Shown: in pieces, positions 27,126 to 35,932 of the stretch
Layout: each line of letters opens with the position of its first letter
How positions within the stretch are numbered: position 1 is the first letter of the stretch
Assembly (NCBI RefSeq): GCF_046297875.1
Contig: NZ_JBKBHD010000002.1
Coordinates: forward strand, 70,430-134,429
DNA from: Parvibaculum sp046297875
GTDB lineage: Bacteria; Pseudomonadota; Alphaproteobacteria; Parvibaculales; Parvibaculaceae
Reading direction: 5' to 3'
DNA: 64,000 nucleotides
The notes under the pieces: generated by a model
What the model was told of the DNA's origin: nothing
Database searches by the model: none
The model's input: the letters and a program-made list of their open reading frames with translations, nothing else
Position numbers and translations under genes: made by a program

Positions 27126-27244
27126 GTCGGTTCCGTTCCTCTTTCGGCCGGGACAGGCCAGCGTTTCGAGATATAGCCCGGGGGCCCCACCCGGCCAAAC
27201 CGCTAAATCGTCGCGGCTCTGCCGATTTTTTCCCGGAATCGGCG

Positions 27245-28177
27245 TCAAATTCCCAGCATCAGCCTTGTTGCCGGGCCGGCGATACCGTCATCCACAAGGC
27301 CATAGTCGCGCTGGAAGGATTTGAGGGCCGTTTCCAGCCCGGCATCGAAGACGCCATCCTGATTGATCGCATAGCCTTCTTTCGCCAGCGCCGCCTCCAG
27401 CGCGCGGACGTCGTTTCCGGTCATTGGCGGATTGGTGAGGCGGAGATTTCGCGTTGCCGCATCGATGGCTGAAGCCATCACCGGCGGCCGTATGCCCAGC
27501 ACATCGGCATCGACCCTGACGCCACGCACTACCATCGGCAGGTCGAGCTTCCAGTTACCCGCCGCGACGAGCGCCTTCAGCGTGTCCATGCGATAGACGG
27601 TTTTCCGCAGCAGCGTGTTCGAGTGATTGGCAAGCCAGTCGCGCCGCATATTGAGATAGGCGGCCGCCCATTTTCGCTCGCCTGCGCGCGCGGCGTCGCC
27701 CATCCTGGCGATGGTGCGGTCGCGCATGGCGACCCATGAGCCATGCACAACGCTGTCATAGACGATGGCGACGGAGAGCGGCTCGGAGAGACCGGCGCGC
27801 GTAGCCGCGGCAACGGCGGGCGTCCAGAAAACCCGGTCGAAAAAGGCGTCCTGCGTTTCCCGCATCACAGGATCGCCGCCCGCCTCCTTCAGCAGGCTGC
27901 GAAAGGTCCAGTCGGTATCGAGGCGGAGGTCGATATCGGCAAGGCGCGGCAGATAGTGCCTGAGTGCCCGCGCACAAAGCGCGCCCGGCGCATCGCAATA
28001 GGCCTTGATGAGCAGGTAGAGATTGCCGCTGCCGAGGGTCGTCTGCGCACGGCCATAGGTCAGGTGGCCGCTATCGCCTGTGAGGAGCGTGACCCGCGCA
28101 TAATCGCCGCGCGCTGAGCCCGTTTCGAAAATATTGACGATGGCTTTCGCCGTTTCCTTCTGAAGATCGCTCAGCAT
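27245..28177 (-). CDS. Lysozyme-like/GH46 chitosanase-type hydrolase with C-terminal peptidoglycan-binding domain
   Basis: The 310-residue protein has a catalytic part with NIFETGSARGDYARVTLL and GDSGHLTYGRAQTTLGSG. The Glu18 and Asp35 in these blocks are the likely acid/base pair of the chitosanase/lysozyme-like fold. A C-terminal peptidoglycan-binding domain (VRALEAALAKEGYAIN, then FDAGLETALKSFQRDYGLVD, DGIAGPATRLML) follows at about 245-310. No signal peptide is evident, so export or a cytoplasmic role is unclear. The ATG at 28177 has GGAGGCAGGGCAC before it. It sits 31 bases downstream of ccmI and 119 bases upstream of ccmE, splitting the cytochrome c maturation genes. The domain assignment for the N-terminal part is by motif memory and is less certain than the C-terminal domain. 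Confidence 0.7.
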   Translation of the reverse strand: MLSDLQKETAKAIVNIFETGSARGDYARVTLLTGDSGHLTYGRAQTTLGSGNLYLLIKAYCDAPGALCARALRHYLPRLADIDLRLDTDWTFRSLLKEAGGDPVMRETQDAFFDRVFWTPAVAAATRAGLSEPLSVAIVYDSVVHGSWVAMRDRTIARMGDAARAGERKWAAAYLNMRRDWLANHSNTLLRKTVYRMDTLKALVAAGNWKLDLPMVVRGVRVDADVLGIRPPVMASAIDAATRNLRLTNPPMTGNDVRALEAALAKEGYAINQDGVFDAGLETALKSFQRDYGLVDDGIAGPATRLMLGI

Positions 28178-28208
28178 GTGCCCTGCCTCCTGTCGAGTCA
28201 GGCACATT

Positions 28209-29312
28209 CTAGCGCGGCGCTGTTGACCCCGGGGATAAGTTGTCGAGCCGGGCCAGCGCTTCGGCATCATCCGCGAAGGTTTTCCGCGCCGTTTCGAGCG
28301 CCTCGAGAGCCTTTTCGCGGTCCTGCAGCACATCGTAGGAACGGACAAGGCGGATCCAGCCTTCGATGTCATTCGGTTCTTCGGCAAGCCGCGCGGCGAG
28401 CCCTTCGACCATGCCGCGAATCATAGGCTCGTCCTCAGGCGCTATGGCGGCCCGCCCCTCGACCGCGTCGATCCGTCCGCGGATCGCGGGCGCCCAGGGC
28501 GCATCTGCGGGGGCGGAAGCCAGAAGCGCCTTCCAGCGTGTCAATGCCGCCTCGCGATTGCCCTCGTCGAGCTCCGCCAGCCCCAGCAGATATTGTGCGC
28601 GCGGTTCCATCGGTTCGAGCTCGATCGCCTTTTCGAGATCGGCCTTCGCGCCCGCGCCAACAGTTCCCTCATTCGCCAGCACCCGCGCCTCGCCGCGCGC
28701 GGCAAGGCGCTCCGCCGTTACACCGCCTGCAATCATCGCCCGCGTCCAGGCGCGCACGGCTTCCTCATAGCGGCCAAGCATCACATAAGCAGGTGCAATC
28801 GTTTCCCAGCCCGCCACATCGTCTGGGTTGTCCTTCAGGCGGCGTTCGACGCGCACGATCAGGCCTTCGACGGGAAGTTCATCGGCGGGCTTGTCGAGCC
28901 GCGCCTCGATGGGCTGGCCTTCAAGGCCGGGCGCGCCCTCCCCGAGATAGATAAAGAGCGTCAGCATGGGCAGGCCGAGCGCAAGCGCGACAGCTGCCCC
29001 GCGGCGCCAGCGCGGGTCGCTCGGCTTCGTCACGTTGCGCGCGGCTTCGGCCTGCGCCTCGCCTGCGGCAATGAGCCGTCGCGATACCTCGACGCGCGCC
29101 GCTTCGGCCTCCGCTTCGCCGATCGTGCCCCGATCGAGATCACGGGCGATTTCGGCGAGCTGGTCGCGATAAATCGCGATTTCGCTCTCGCCCACGTCCT
29201 GCGGAACAGACGATGCACCCGCCCGCAAGGGACGGAGCAACAGCCAGAGAACAAGCCCCGTCAGACCCGCGAAAGCGAGGAAGAGCAAAATTTCATTCGC
29301 CGAAAGCAGCAA
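28209..29312 (-). CDS. ccmI: Cytochrome c biogenesis protein CcmI (CycH), TPR protein
   Basis: The protein of about 367 residues has two membrane helices (ILLFLAFAGLTGLVLWLLL and GAAVALALGLPMLTLFIYLG). Between them lies the family's cytoplasmic loop (YRDQLAEIARDLDRGTIGEAEAEAA, shown in part as AIYRDQLAEIARDLDRGTI). A periplasmic TPR domain follows (WETIAPAYVMLGRYEEAVRA, QYLLGLAELDEGNREAAL, WIRLVRSYDVLQDREKALE) that holds apocytochromes for the CcmF/CcmH lyase. No ATG or GTG is well placed; TTG 29312, just before LLSANEILLFLAF, is the most likely start, and the frame stays open to 29426. It is the first gene of the ccm unit and lies divergently from the acylase gene. Confidence 0.9.
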   Translation of the reverse strand: MLLSANEILLFLAFAGLTGLVLWLLLRPLRAGASSVPQDVGESEIAIYRDQLAEIARDLDRGTIGEAEAEAARVEVSRRLIAAGEAQAEAARNVTKPSDPRWRRGAAVALALGLPMLTLFIYLGEGAPGLEGQPIEARLDKPADELPVEGLIVRVERRLKDNPDDVAGWETIAPAYVMLGRYEEAVRAWTRAMIAGGVTAERLAARGEARVLANEGTVGAGAKADLEKAIELEPMEPRAQYLLGLAELDEGNREAALTRWKALLASAPADAPWAPAIRGRIDAVEGRAAIAPEDEPMIRGMVEGLAARLAEEPNDIEGWIRLVRSYDVLQDREKALEALETARKTFADDAEALARLDNLSPGSTAPR

Positions 29313-29466
29313 GGGGATCGCCTGTCGCCGGGTTTCGAGATGGCACCTTGTATAGAGGGTATGCCCGCCCGCGCAAAGCGGCGGAGGGACGCAGGCCAAA
29401 TGCCCGCCCGATTGACGGCGCGGCATCTGCCGCTAGGCTTCGCGCAAACAGAAAGAGGAACGCCGC

Positions 29467-31626
29467 GTGCTTCGCATTGCCAAAACCGGACTTCTCGGCC
29501 TTTTTGCCATCGCATTCACCGTGCTTGCCGTCATCCTTGCCCGCGCGGCCATCGAGGCACCGGTGCCTGCCGATCCCGCGCCGCTTGTCGCACGGGCGGG
29601 TGCGTTCGACGTCACGATCAAGCGCGACGAATGGGGCGTGCCGCATGTCTATGGGCCGCGCGACGTCGATGTCGCCTTCGGTATCGGCTTTGCTCATTCC
29701 GAAGACGATTTCGCGACCATCCAGGAAGTGCTGATCGCCACGCGGGGGCAGCTTGCCGCCATAAAGGGCGAGCGCGCAGCTGTCAGCGATTTTCTCGTCA
29801 ACCTCATGGGCATATGGGAAACGGTCGAGACGCGATATGAAAGTGATCTTTCACCGGAAGTTCGCGCCGTGATCGAGGCCTATGCCGATGGCGTGAATTA
29901 TTTTGCGGCGCTTCATCCCGAAAAGGCCGTTCCGGGCACACCGCCGGCAACGGGCAAGGACATTGCCGCCGGCTTCATGTTCAAGGCTCCTTTCTTCTAC
30001 GGGCTGGACAAGGCGCTGATCGCCGTTTTCGAAGGCCGCATCGGCGACAGCGAGGGTTTGTCGAAGGAAGGCGTGGATGCCTTCCTGCCCGCAACGACAC
30101 AGCTTCCGGTTGGCTCCAATGCGGTGGCGGTGAGCCCTGCCCGCTCCGCCGATGGCGCGACGCGCCTGCTCGTCAATTCGCATCAGCCTTTTACCGGGCC
30201 TGTTGCCTGGTATGAAGCCGTGCTTCAAAGCGACGAAGGCTGGCATGTCGCGGGCGGATTCTTTCCCGGCTCGCCCTTCATGTTGCACGGTCACAACGCT
30301 CATCTCGCCTGGGCGAATACAGTGAACGAGCCCGATCTCATCGACATCTATCGGCTCACCCTCAATCCCGACAATGACAATCAGTATCTGCTCGATGGCA
30401 AATGGCGCGACTTCGAGAAGGGCACGGCCACGATCCGCGTCGATCTCTGGGGACCGTTCTGGTGGACGGTTGAGCGCGAGGTATTGCGCTCCGAACATGG
30501 CCCGGTTCTGCGTGCGCCGAATGGCGCCTATGCCGTGCGCTATGCCGGGCTCGGAGAAATACGCCAGGTCGAGCAATATTTCGCACTCGACAAGGCACGC
30601 AATCTCGCCGAATGGATCGAGGCGATGAAGCTGCAGGCGCTGCCAAGCATCAACTACATATATGCCGACAGGCAGGGCAACATTGCCTACGTGTACAACG
30701 CACAACTCCCCGACCGGAAGGAAGGACCGGACTGGTCGGGCGTTCTGCCGGGCGACGATTCCTCGCTGATCTGGAGGGGTTATGTGCCTTTCGAGGAGAT
30801 GCCCAAAATCTACAATCCGAATTCCGGCTATCTCTACAATGCGAACAACACGCCCTTCCGCGCCACGGCAGCGAACGACAATCTGAAGCCCGCGGATTTC
30901 CCTGCGCGCATGGGTATCCAGACCGACATGACGAACCGCGCCATGCGGATCGAGGAGACCTATGGTGCGGATCGTTCGATCACGCGCGATGCCTTCCACG
31001 CCTATAAATACGATCTCGCCTATAGTGAGACGTCGCGAATGGCCGAAATCGTTACGGAGATTCTCGCACTTGATGCGGGGGGCGATACGGACATCACCAC
31101 AGCACAGGACATTTTGCGCGGCTGGAACCGGCACACCGATGCCGCCAATCGCGGCGCAGCGCTTGCCGTCATTGCAGCCGAGCCTATCGTCCGCGCCGAG
31201 CTGCGGCGCGAGACGCCACCCGCTACGCTTGATCGGCTGCGCGAGTCTATTGACCATCTCAAGGCCAACTTCGGCCGTCTCGATCCCGAATGGGGCGAAG
31301 TCAACCGTTTCCGCCGCGGCGAGGTCGATCTGCCGGTCGATGGCGGGCCGGATATTCTGCGGGCGATATATGGCTTTCCGGTGGAAGACGGCACGCTCAC
31401 CGCGCGTGGCGGCGATACGCTCATCATGTTCGTCGAATGGGACCGGGCGGGGAACATCCGCTCGGAAAGTATCCATCCCTTCGGGTCGGCAACGCTCGAC
31501 CGTTCGTCACCCCATTATGCCGATCAGTCGCCGCTGTTCGTCGCCATGCAAACGAAGCCCGTCCGCTTCACACGGGAACAACTCGAGCCATATGTGAAAG
31601 AGAGCTATCGCCCGGGTGAACGATAG
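29467..31626 (+). CDS. Penicillin-acylase-family Ntn hydrolase (periplasmic amidase)
   Basis: The 719-residue precursor has an N-terminal signal or anchor (TGLLGLFAIAFTVLAVILAR) and an alpha chain with IKRDEWGVPHVYG and GFAHSEDDFATIQEV. A spacer follows, then the N-terminal nucleophile Ser217 in LPVGSNAVAVSP, where self-cleavage would give the beta chain. LVNSHQPFTGPVAWYEA and FFPGSPFMLHGHNAHLAWAN are typical beta-chain blocks. The residues after the nucleophile are SNAV rather than the more common SNAW/SNNW. Family members cleave penicillins, acyl-homoserine lactones or other acyl amides; the substrate cannot be read here. Start GTG 29467 is supported by AGAGGAACGCCGC. The gene is convergent with a histidine kinase gene, with only 3 bases between the stops. 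Confidence 0.9.
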   Translation: MLRIAKTGLLGLFAIAFTVLAVILARAAIEAPVPADPAPLVARAGAFDVTIKRDEWGVPHVYGPRDVDVAFGIGFAHSEDDFATIQEVLIATRGQLAAIKGERAAVSDFLVNLMGIWETVETRYESDLSPEVRAVIEAYADGVNYFAALHPEKAVPGTPPATGKDIAAGFMFKAPFFYGLDKALIAVFEGRIGDSEGLSKEGVDAFLPATTQLPVGSNAVAVSPARSADGATRLLVNSHQPFTGPVAWYEAVLQSDEGWHVAGGFFPGSPFMLHGHNAHLAWANTVNEPDLIDIYRLTLNPDNDNQYLLDGKWRDFEKGTATIRVDLWGPFWWTVEREVLRSEHGPVLRAPNGAYAVRYAGLGEIRQVEQYFALDKARNLAEWIEAMKLQALPSINYIYADRQGNIAYVYNAQLPDRKEGPDWSGVLPGDDSSLIWRGYVPFEEMPKIYNPNSGYLYNANNTPFRATAANDNLKPADFPARMGIQTDMTNRAMRIEETYGADRSITRDAFHAYKYDLAYSETSRMAEIVTEILALDAGGDTDITTAQDILRGWNRHTDAANRGAALAVIAAEPIVRAELRRETPPATLDRLRESIDHLKANFGRLDPEWGEVNRFRRGEVDLPVDGGPDILRAIYGFPVEDGTLTARGGDTLIMFVEWDRAGNIRSESIHPFGSATLDRSSPHYADQSPLFVAMQTKPVRFTREQLEPYVKESYRPGER

Positions 31627-31629
31627 AAA

Positions 31630-33486
31630 CTAGAGCGCGGCGCGCTCGTCTTCGGCGCTGGAGCCGATCACGCGCGAGAGCGGCAGGTCGATATGGACTG
31701 CTGTTCCCTCGCCGAGCTTGCTCTCGATCCGGAGCTCGCCGCCATGAAGCTCCGTCAGGTGCTTGGCTAACGGCAGGCCGAGACCCGTGCCTTCATGCGT
31801 ACGCGACAGCGAACCGTCGAGCTGGGTAAAGGGCGTCAGCGCGCGGGGAATGTCTTCGGGCGCAATGCCGCTGCCTACATCCACCACCGAAATCCGCAGG
31901 CAGTCGGGCCTGATCTGGGATTCGATCCGCACCAGGCTGCCGTCCGGGCTGAACTTGACCGCATTCGAGACCAGGTTGATCAGCACCTGCTTCAGCGCGC
32001 GCTCATCCGCGACAAGCGCGATGGGTGGTTGGGGCAATGACAGTTCGATTTCAATATTCGACTGCTGTGCCCTGTGGCGCACGATGCGTGTGGCAGCGCA
32101 GATGACGTGATTGAGGTCCGTGTCGTCCTCATGCAGTTTGAAGTGCCCGGCCTCGATTTTCGAAAGATCGAGAATGTCGTTGATGAGGCTCAGCAGGTGT
32201 ACGCCGCTGTCATGAATGTCCTCGGCATATTCGCGGTAGCGCGGGCTGCCAATGGGACCAAAGAGTTCGCGTTCCAGCGCCTCGGAAAAACCGATGATCG
32301 CATTGAGCGGGGTACGAAGTTCGTGGCTCATATTGGCGAGGAATTCCGATTTCGAACGGCTTGCAGCCGTCGCCTGGTCGCGGGCGTCGCGCAGCGCTTC
32401 CGCTTCCTTGCGTTTGGCCGTGATGTCCTGCATGCCGATGAGCAAGGCGCGCCGGCCTTGGAAATGGGCGCTTGCCGCCGAGACGAGCACATGGATGCCG
32501 ATACCGTCCTTCCGCTTCATGCGAAATTCGACCGGCGTACCTATTCGGCTGCTTGCCAGCAGCACCTCGATGCGGGCGGGTAAATCCTCCTCGTCGAAGA
32601 GCGAGCGCACGTCGATGCCCGCACCATCTTCCTCGGACAGGCCGAAGAGATTGAGTGCCGCCATATTGGCCTGCATGACGCGGTAGCTCGCCGGCTCGAC
32701 AAGCGCAATGGGTGTCGGCGCGGCATGGAAGATGCTCTGAAAGCTCTCCTCCGTATTGCGGACGTTCGCTTCCGCCTCCTCCCGGCTCTCCACTTCCTGC
32801 TTCAGCCGGTCGTAGAGTTCCTGCTGGCGCATCAATGTGAGAAAGCCATCGCGACGCAGGCGATTTGCCGCGCGCACCATTTCGATGCCGATGGCATTCA
32901 CCACCGCGAAGAGAAGGCATATCTGCAGCAATGTAAATGTGTCGACCTCCGTCAGCGATGGCGCGATAACGGCAAAGCCGACGCAGAGCGCAGACGACAG
33001 GGCGACATTTGCGGTAAGCCGCGTCGGCACACCGATGTAGAAGGCAAAGAGAATTACAACAATACTGAGAAGCGCCGCGGCGAAATTCACTTCGCCAATA
33101 TACAGCGAGACAGGCGACACGACGACAACGCAAAGCTGTGTCGCGAAGGCGCAGAGCGTAAAGCCGCGCTGCTTGTCCGCCGACGTAAAAACCTTGAGCG
33201 CTAGCGTGATGGCGGCGAGTGCTCCCAGGCGGCCGAGCAGCAGGCCGGCGAAAGCCCAACCCAGGCCAAGCGCCATAAAGTCGAACGCTGCCCAGGCAAC
33301 GAAAATGTAGACGGCGATGAGAACGGCATTGAGCCGCGAGCGGATCTCATCCCAGCTCGCGCGAACATAGCTGTCCTCGAGCTGCGCATCGGCAAACTCT
33401 CCGGTCCAGCGATATGCATGCGTCCCTGCAGGCGTTTGCGGCGTTTCATGCAGCAATGCCCCGACCGCGTCTTGCGATCCCCTCAC
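31630..33486 (-). CDS. Membrane sensor histidine kinase with multi-helix N-terminal domain and PAS, PleC/DivJ-type core
   Basis: The 618-residue kinase has about six N-terminal membrane helices (for example AVLIAVYIFVAWAAFDFMAL, LLSIVVILFAFYIGVP, LLQICLLFAVVNAIGIEMV), a MASE-like sensor. A coiled coil and a PAS domain (FQSIFHAAPTPIALVEPASY, IGMQDITAKRKEAE) follow. HisKA has His388 in MSHELRTPLNAIIGFSEAL, and the ATPase domain has LINLVSNAVKFSP, VDVGSGIAPEDIP and GTGLGLPLAKHLTELHGG. The DHp segment is nearly the same as that of the kinase at 5296-7155, including LFGPIGSPRYREYAEDIH. The GTG at 33486 is preceded by GGAGGCTGG and chosen over the ORF's upstream end at 33603. No receiver domain or partner regulator gene is adjacent. 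Confidence 0.9.
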   Translation of the reverse strand: MRGSQDAVGALLHETPQTPAGTHAYRWTGEFADAQLEDSYVRASWDEIRSRLNAVLIAVYIFVAWAAFDFMALGLGWAFAGLLLGRLGALAAITLALKVFTSADKQRGFTLCAFATQLCVVVVSPVSLYIGEVNFAAALLSIVVILFAFYIGVPTRLTANVALSSALCVGFAVIAPSLTEVDTFTLLQICLLFAVVNAIGIEMVRAANRLRRDGFLTLMRQQELYDRLKQEVESREEAEANVRNTEESFQSIFHAAPTPIALVEPASYRVMQANMAALNLFGLSEEDGAGIDVRSLFDEEDLPARIEVLLASSRIGTPVEFRMKRKDGIGIHVLVSAASAHFQGRRALLIGMQDITAKRKEAEALRDARDQATAASRSKSEFLANMSHELRTPLNAIIGFSEALERELFGPIGSPRYREYAEDIHDSGVHLLSLINDILDLSKIEAGHFKLHEDDTDLNHVICAATRIVRHRAQQSNIEIELSLPQPPIALVADERALKQVLINLVSNAVKFSPDGSLVRIESQIRPDCLRISVVDVGSGIAPEDIPRALTPFTQLDGSLSRTHEGTGLGLPLAKHLTELHGGELRIESKLGEGTAVHIDLPLSRVIGSSAEDERAAL

Positions 33487-33674
33487 CCAGCCTCCGAACT
33501 GCGCTTCCGCGCTTCTCCCGTTCCCCGAGCGGGCCAAGACTACGGGGCAAAGCCTAAATAAAATGCAAAATTTGTATTGCAGGCTTTCTCGACATGACGA
33601 CACCGCCTATCGTTTGCCTGCCTGTCCGGCGTATCAAAACGAGACAGGATAAATAATCTCGGGAGACTGATGAC

Positions 33675-34898
33675 ATGACGGATCAAGGCGGCGCATCCAA
33701 AGGCATTCTGACGGGCATTCGCGTCCTCGATTTTGGCCGCTACATCGCCGGGCCCTATTGCGCGGCGCTGCTGGGCGACATGGGCGCCGATGTCATTCGT
33801 ATCGAGAAGCGCGAGGGCAGCGAGGACCGCTTCGTTCAGCCAATCGTACCGGGCGCTGCCTCCGGCGAAGGCGGCGAAGGTGCGATGTTCCTTCAGATGA
33901 ACCGCAACAAGCGCGGCCTCACCCTCGATCCCATGACGGAGACCGGCCGCAAGATCGTCCGCCGCCTCGTCGCGACGGCCGATGTCGTCGTCGCCAATCT
34001 GCCGCCTTCGACCTTGAAGGCGATGGGCCTCGACTATGAAAGTCTGGTGGAGGCAAAGCCCGACATCATCCTCACGACCGTTTCCGCCTTCGGACATGGC
34101 GGGCCCTACAGCGAGCGCACCGGCTTTGACGGCGTGGCGCAGTCGATGGTGGGCGCCGCCTACCTCACCGGCCATCCGGAAGAGCCGGTAAAGAGCTATG
34201 CCCCCTGGGTCGATTTCGGCACGGCATCGCTTTCCGCCTTCGGCACGATGGCCGCGCTGATGGAACGGGCGCGCTCCGGCCGGGGCCAGGTTGTCGAGGG
34301 CTCTCTGCTTTCCACGGCTCTCGCCTATTTCAATTTCCATTTGATCGAACAGCAGCTTCGCCAGACAAACCGTGTCGCCATCGGCAACCGCTCGCCCTAC
34401 GCGGGTCCGGCAGATATCGTTCGCACAAAGGATGGCTGGATTCTGGTGCAGGTGATCGGCATGCCGCTCTTCAAGCGCTGGGCAAAGCTCATGGGCGAGG
34501 ATCACTGGCTCTCCGATCCGCGTTTCAAGGACGATCTTTCGCGCGGCGACCATGGCGAAATCCTTTCCGAACGCACGGCGCGCTGGGCGGCGGAACGGAC
34601 GAGCGAGGAAGCGCTGGCTGAACTCGAAAAGGCGCGCATTCCGGGGGGGCCCATCTATTCGCCGCAACAGGCACTAGACGATCCGCATATCAAGGCGATG
34701 AATTTTCTGAAGCCGGTCGATTTTCCCGGCCTTCCCGGTCCCGCCCCGATCATGGAAACGCCGCTGCGCCTCTCCCGTTCGCCCGGCACATTGCGCGAGC
34801 GTGCGCCAGTACTCGGCGAGCACACGGAGGCCATCCTTGGCGAGCTGGGGTATTCGGCCGCCGAGATAGCAGCCTTCCGCGATGAGGGGATTATCTGA
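33675..34898 (+). CDS. CaiB/BaiF-family (class III) CoA transferase
   Basis: The 407-residue enzyme starts with LTGIRVLDFGRYIAGPYCA, the family's N-terminal signature. GADVIRIEKREGSEDR, NRNKRGLTLDP, FGHGGPYSERTGFDGVAQSM and PYQxxxT-like GNRSPYAGPADIVRTKDGW blocks follow. These enzymes move CoA between carboxylic acids through a covalent aspartyl intermediate. The C-terminal APVLGEHTEAILGELGYS is also typical. The substrate is not evident. The gene is 3 bases upstream of the D-cysteine desulfhydrase-like gene, so they share an operon, although a metabolic link between them is not obvious. ATG 33675 follows GGGAGACTGATGAC. Confidence 0.93.
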   Translation: MTDQGGASKGILTGIRVLDFGRYIAGPYCAALLGDMGADVIRIEKREGSEDRFVQPIVPGAASGEGGEGAMFLQMNRNKRGLTLDPMTETGRKIVRRLVATADVVVANLPPSTLKAMGLDYESLVEAKPDIILTTVSAFGHGGPYSERTGFDGVAQSMVGAAYLTGHPEEPVKSYAPWVDFGTASLSAFGTMAALMERARSGRGQVVEGSLLSTALAYFNFHLIEQQLRQTNRVAIGNRSPYAGPADIVRTKDGWILVQVIGMPLFKRWAKLMGEDHWLSDPRFKDDLSRGDHGEILSERTARWAAERTSEEALAELEKARIPGGPIYSPQQALDDPHIKAMNFLKPVDFPGLPGPAPIMETPLRLSRSPGTLRERAPVLGEHTEAILGELGYSAAEIAAFRDEGII

Positions 34899-34901
34899 TC
34901 C

Positions 34902-35927
34902 ATGCCGATTTCGCTCGACACATTTGCGCGCTTTCCGCTGGCTCACCTGCCAACGCCGCTTGTGGAAATGAAACGGTTGCGCGAGGCGCTGTCGCGTGAG
35001 ACGGGGCACAAGTTCCCGCGCCTTTTCATCAAGCGGGACGACTGCACCGGGCTTGCCGGCGGCGGCAACAAGACGCGCAAACTCGAATTCCTGATCGGCG
35101 AGGCGATCGCGGGCGGTGCCGACACCGTGGTCACGACAGGTGCCGTCCAGTCGAACCATGCGCGCCAGACGGCCGCCGCCGCCGCCGCGGCAGGGCTCGC
35201 TTCGGTCCTCGTACTGTTCGACACGGTGCCCTATCAGGGCCGCTCCTACCGCCGCTCGGGCAATCTGCTGCTCGATGCGGTGCTGGGCGCGGAAGTGCGG
35301 ATCGTGCCGGGCGATGCCGATGCCGGTGCGGTCTTTGCCGGCGTGATGGACGAACTCAGGGCCGCGGGACGCACACCCTATTTTGTGCCGGTCGGCGGAT
35401 CGAGCGCCGTCGGATCGCTGGGCTACGCGGCGGCCTATCACGAACTTGCCATACAGCTAGAGGATGCAGGCATTGGCGATGCAGCGCTCATTCATGCCTC
35501 ATCGAGCGGCGGCACCCAGGCCGGGCTCATCGCAGGCGCCTGCCATCGCGGTCGCGGACCGGAAATACGGGCGGTCAATGTCTACCGTGCGGACCCCGAT
35601 CACATGGCGCAGGGCATTCATGCGCTGGCCTGCAAGACGGCGGCGCTGATCGAAGCGCCAGCGCCCGCGCCGGGCGCGGTGGTGCTCGACAGCGACCAAC
35701 TTGGCGAACGGTACGGGCTACCGACCGACGCCATGCGCCGCGCAGTCGAGCTTGTCGCACGGACGGAAGGCGTCTTGCTCGATCCGGTCTATACCGGCAA
35801 GGGCATGGCGGGCTTCATCGCACAACTGCTCGCGGGTGTGTATTCGCAGCGCGACGCCGCTATCTTCCTGCATACAGGTGGAATGCCAGGCCTTTTCGCC
35901 TATGAGGAGGAATTCGTCGCCTCGTGA
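34902..35927 (+). CDS. PLP-dependent D-cysteine desulfhydrase / ACC deaminase family enzyme
   Basis: The 341-residue fold-type II PLP enzyme has the PLP lysine Lys57 in AGGGNKTRKLEFLIG, then TTGAVQSNHARQTAAAAAAA, VGGSSAVGSLGYAAAYHELA and SSSGGTQAGLIAG (phosphate-binding loop), and VLLDPVYTGKGMAGFIA. This is the DcyD/ACC-deaminase layout. DcyD breaks D-cysteine into pyruvate, sulfide and ammonia; ACC deaminases carry a characteristic Glu/Leu pair that I cannot judge here, so the D-cysteine call is the default for the family. It lies directly downstream of the CoA transferase gene. Its stop is 5 bases from the stop of the convergent gene. Confidence 0.88.
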   Translation: MPISLDTFARFPLAHLPTPLVEMKRLREALSRETGHKFPRLFIKRDDCTGLAGGGNKTRKLEFLIGEAIAGGADTVVTTGAVQSNHARQTAAAAAAAGLASVLVLFDTVPYQGRSYRRSGNLLLDAVLGAEVRIVPGDADAGAVFAGVMDELRAAGRTPYFVPVGGSSAVGSLGYAAAYHELAIQLEDAGIGDAALIHASSSGGTQAGLIAGACHRGRGPEIRAVNVYRADPDHMAQGIHALACKTAALIEAPAPAPGAVVLDSDQLGERYGLPTDAMRRAVELVARTEGVLLDPVYTGKGMAGFIAQLLAGVYSQRDAAIFLHTGGMPGLFAYEEEFVAS

Positions 35928-35932
35928 CGCGG

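Noticed and set aside
33487..33603. Upstream extension of the second PleC/DivJ-type kinase to base 33603
   Set aside because: A GTG at 33486 has GGAGGCTGG directly before it, while the extension has no ribosome site and a Cys-rich, shadow-like sequence.
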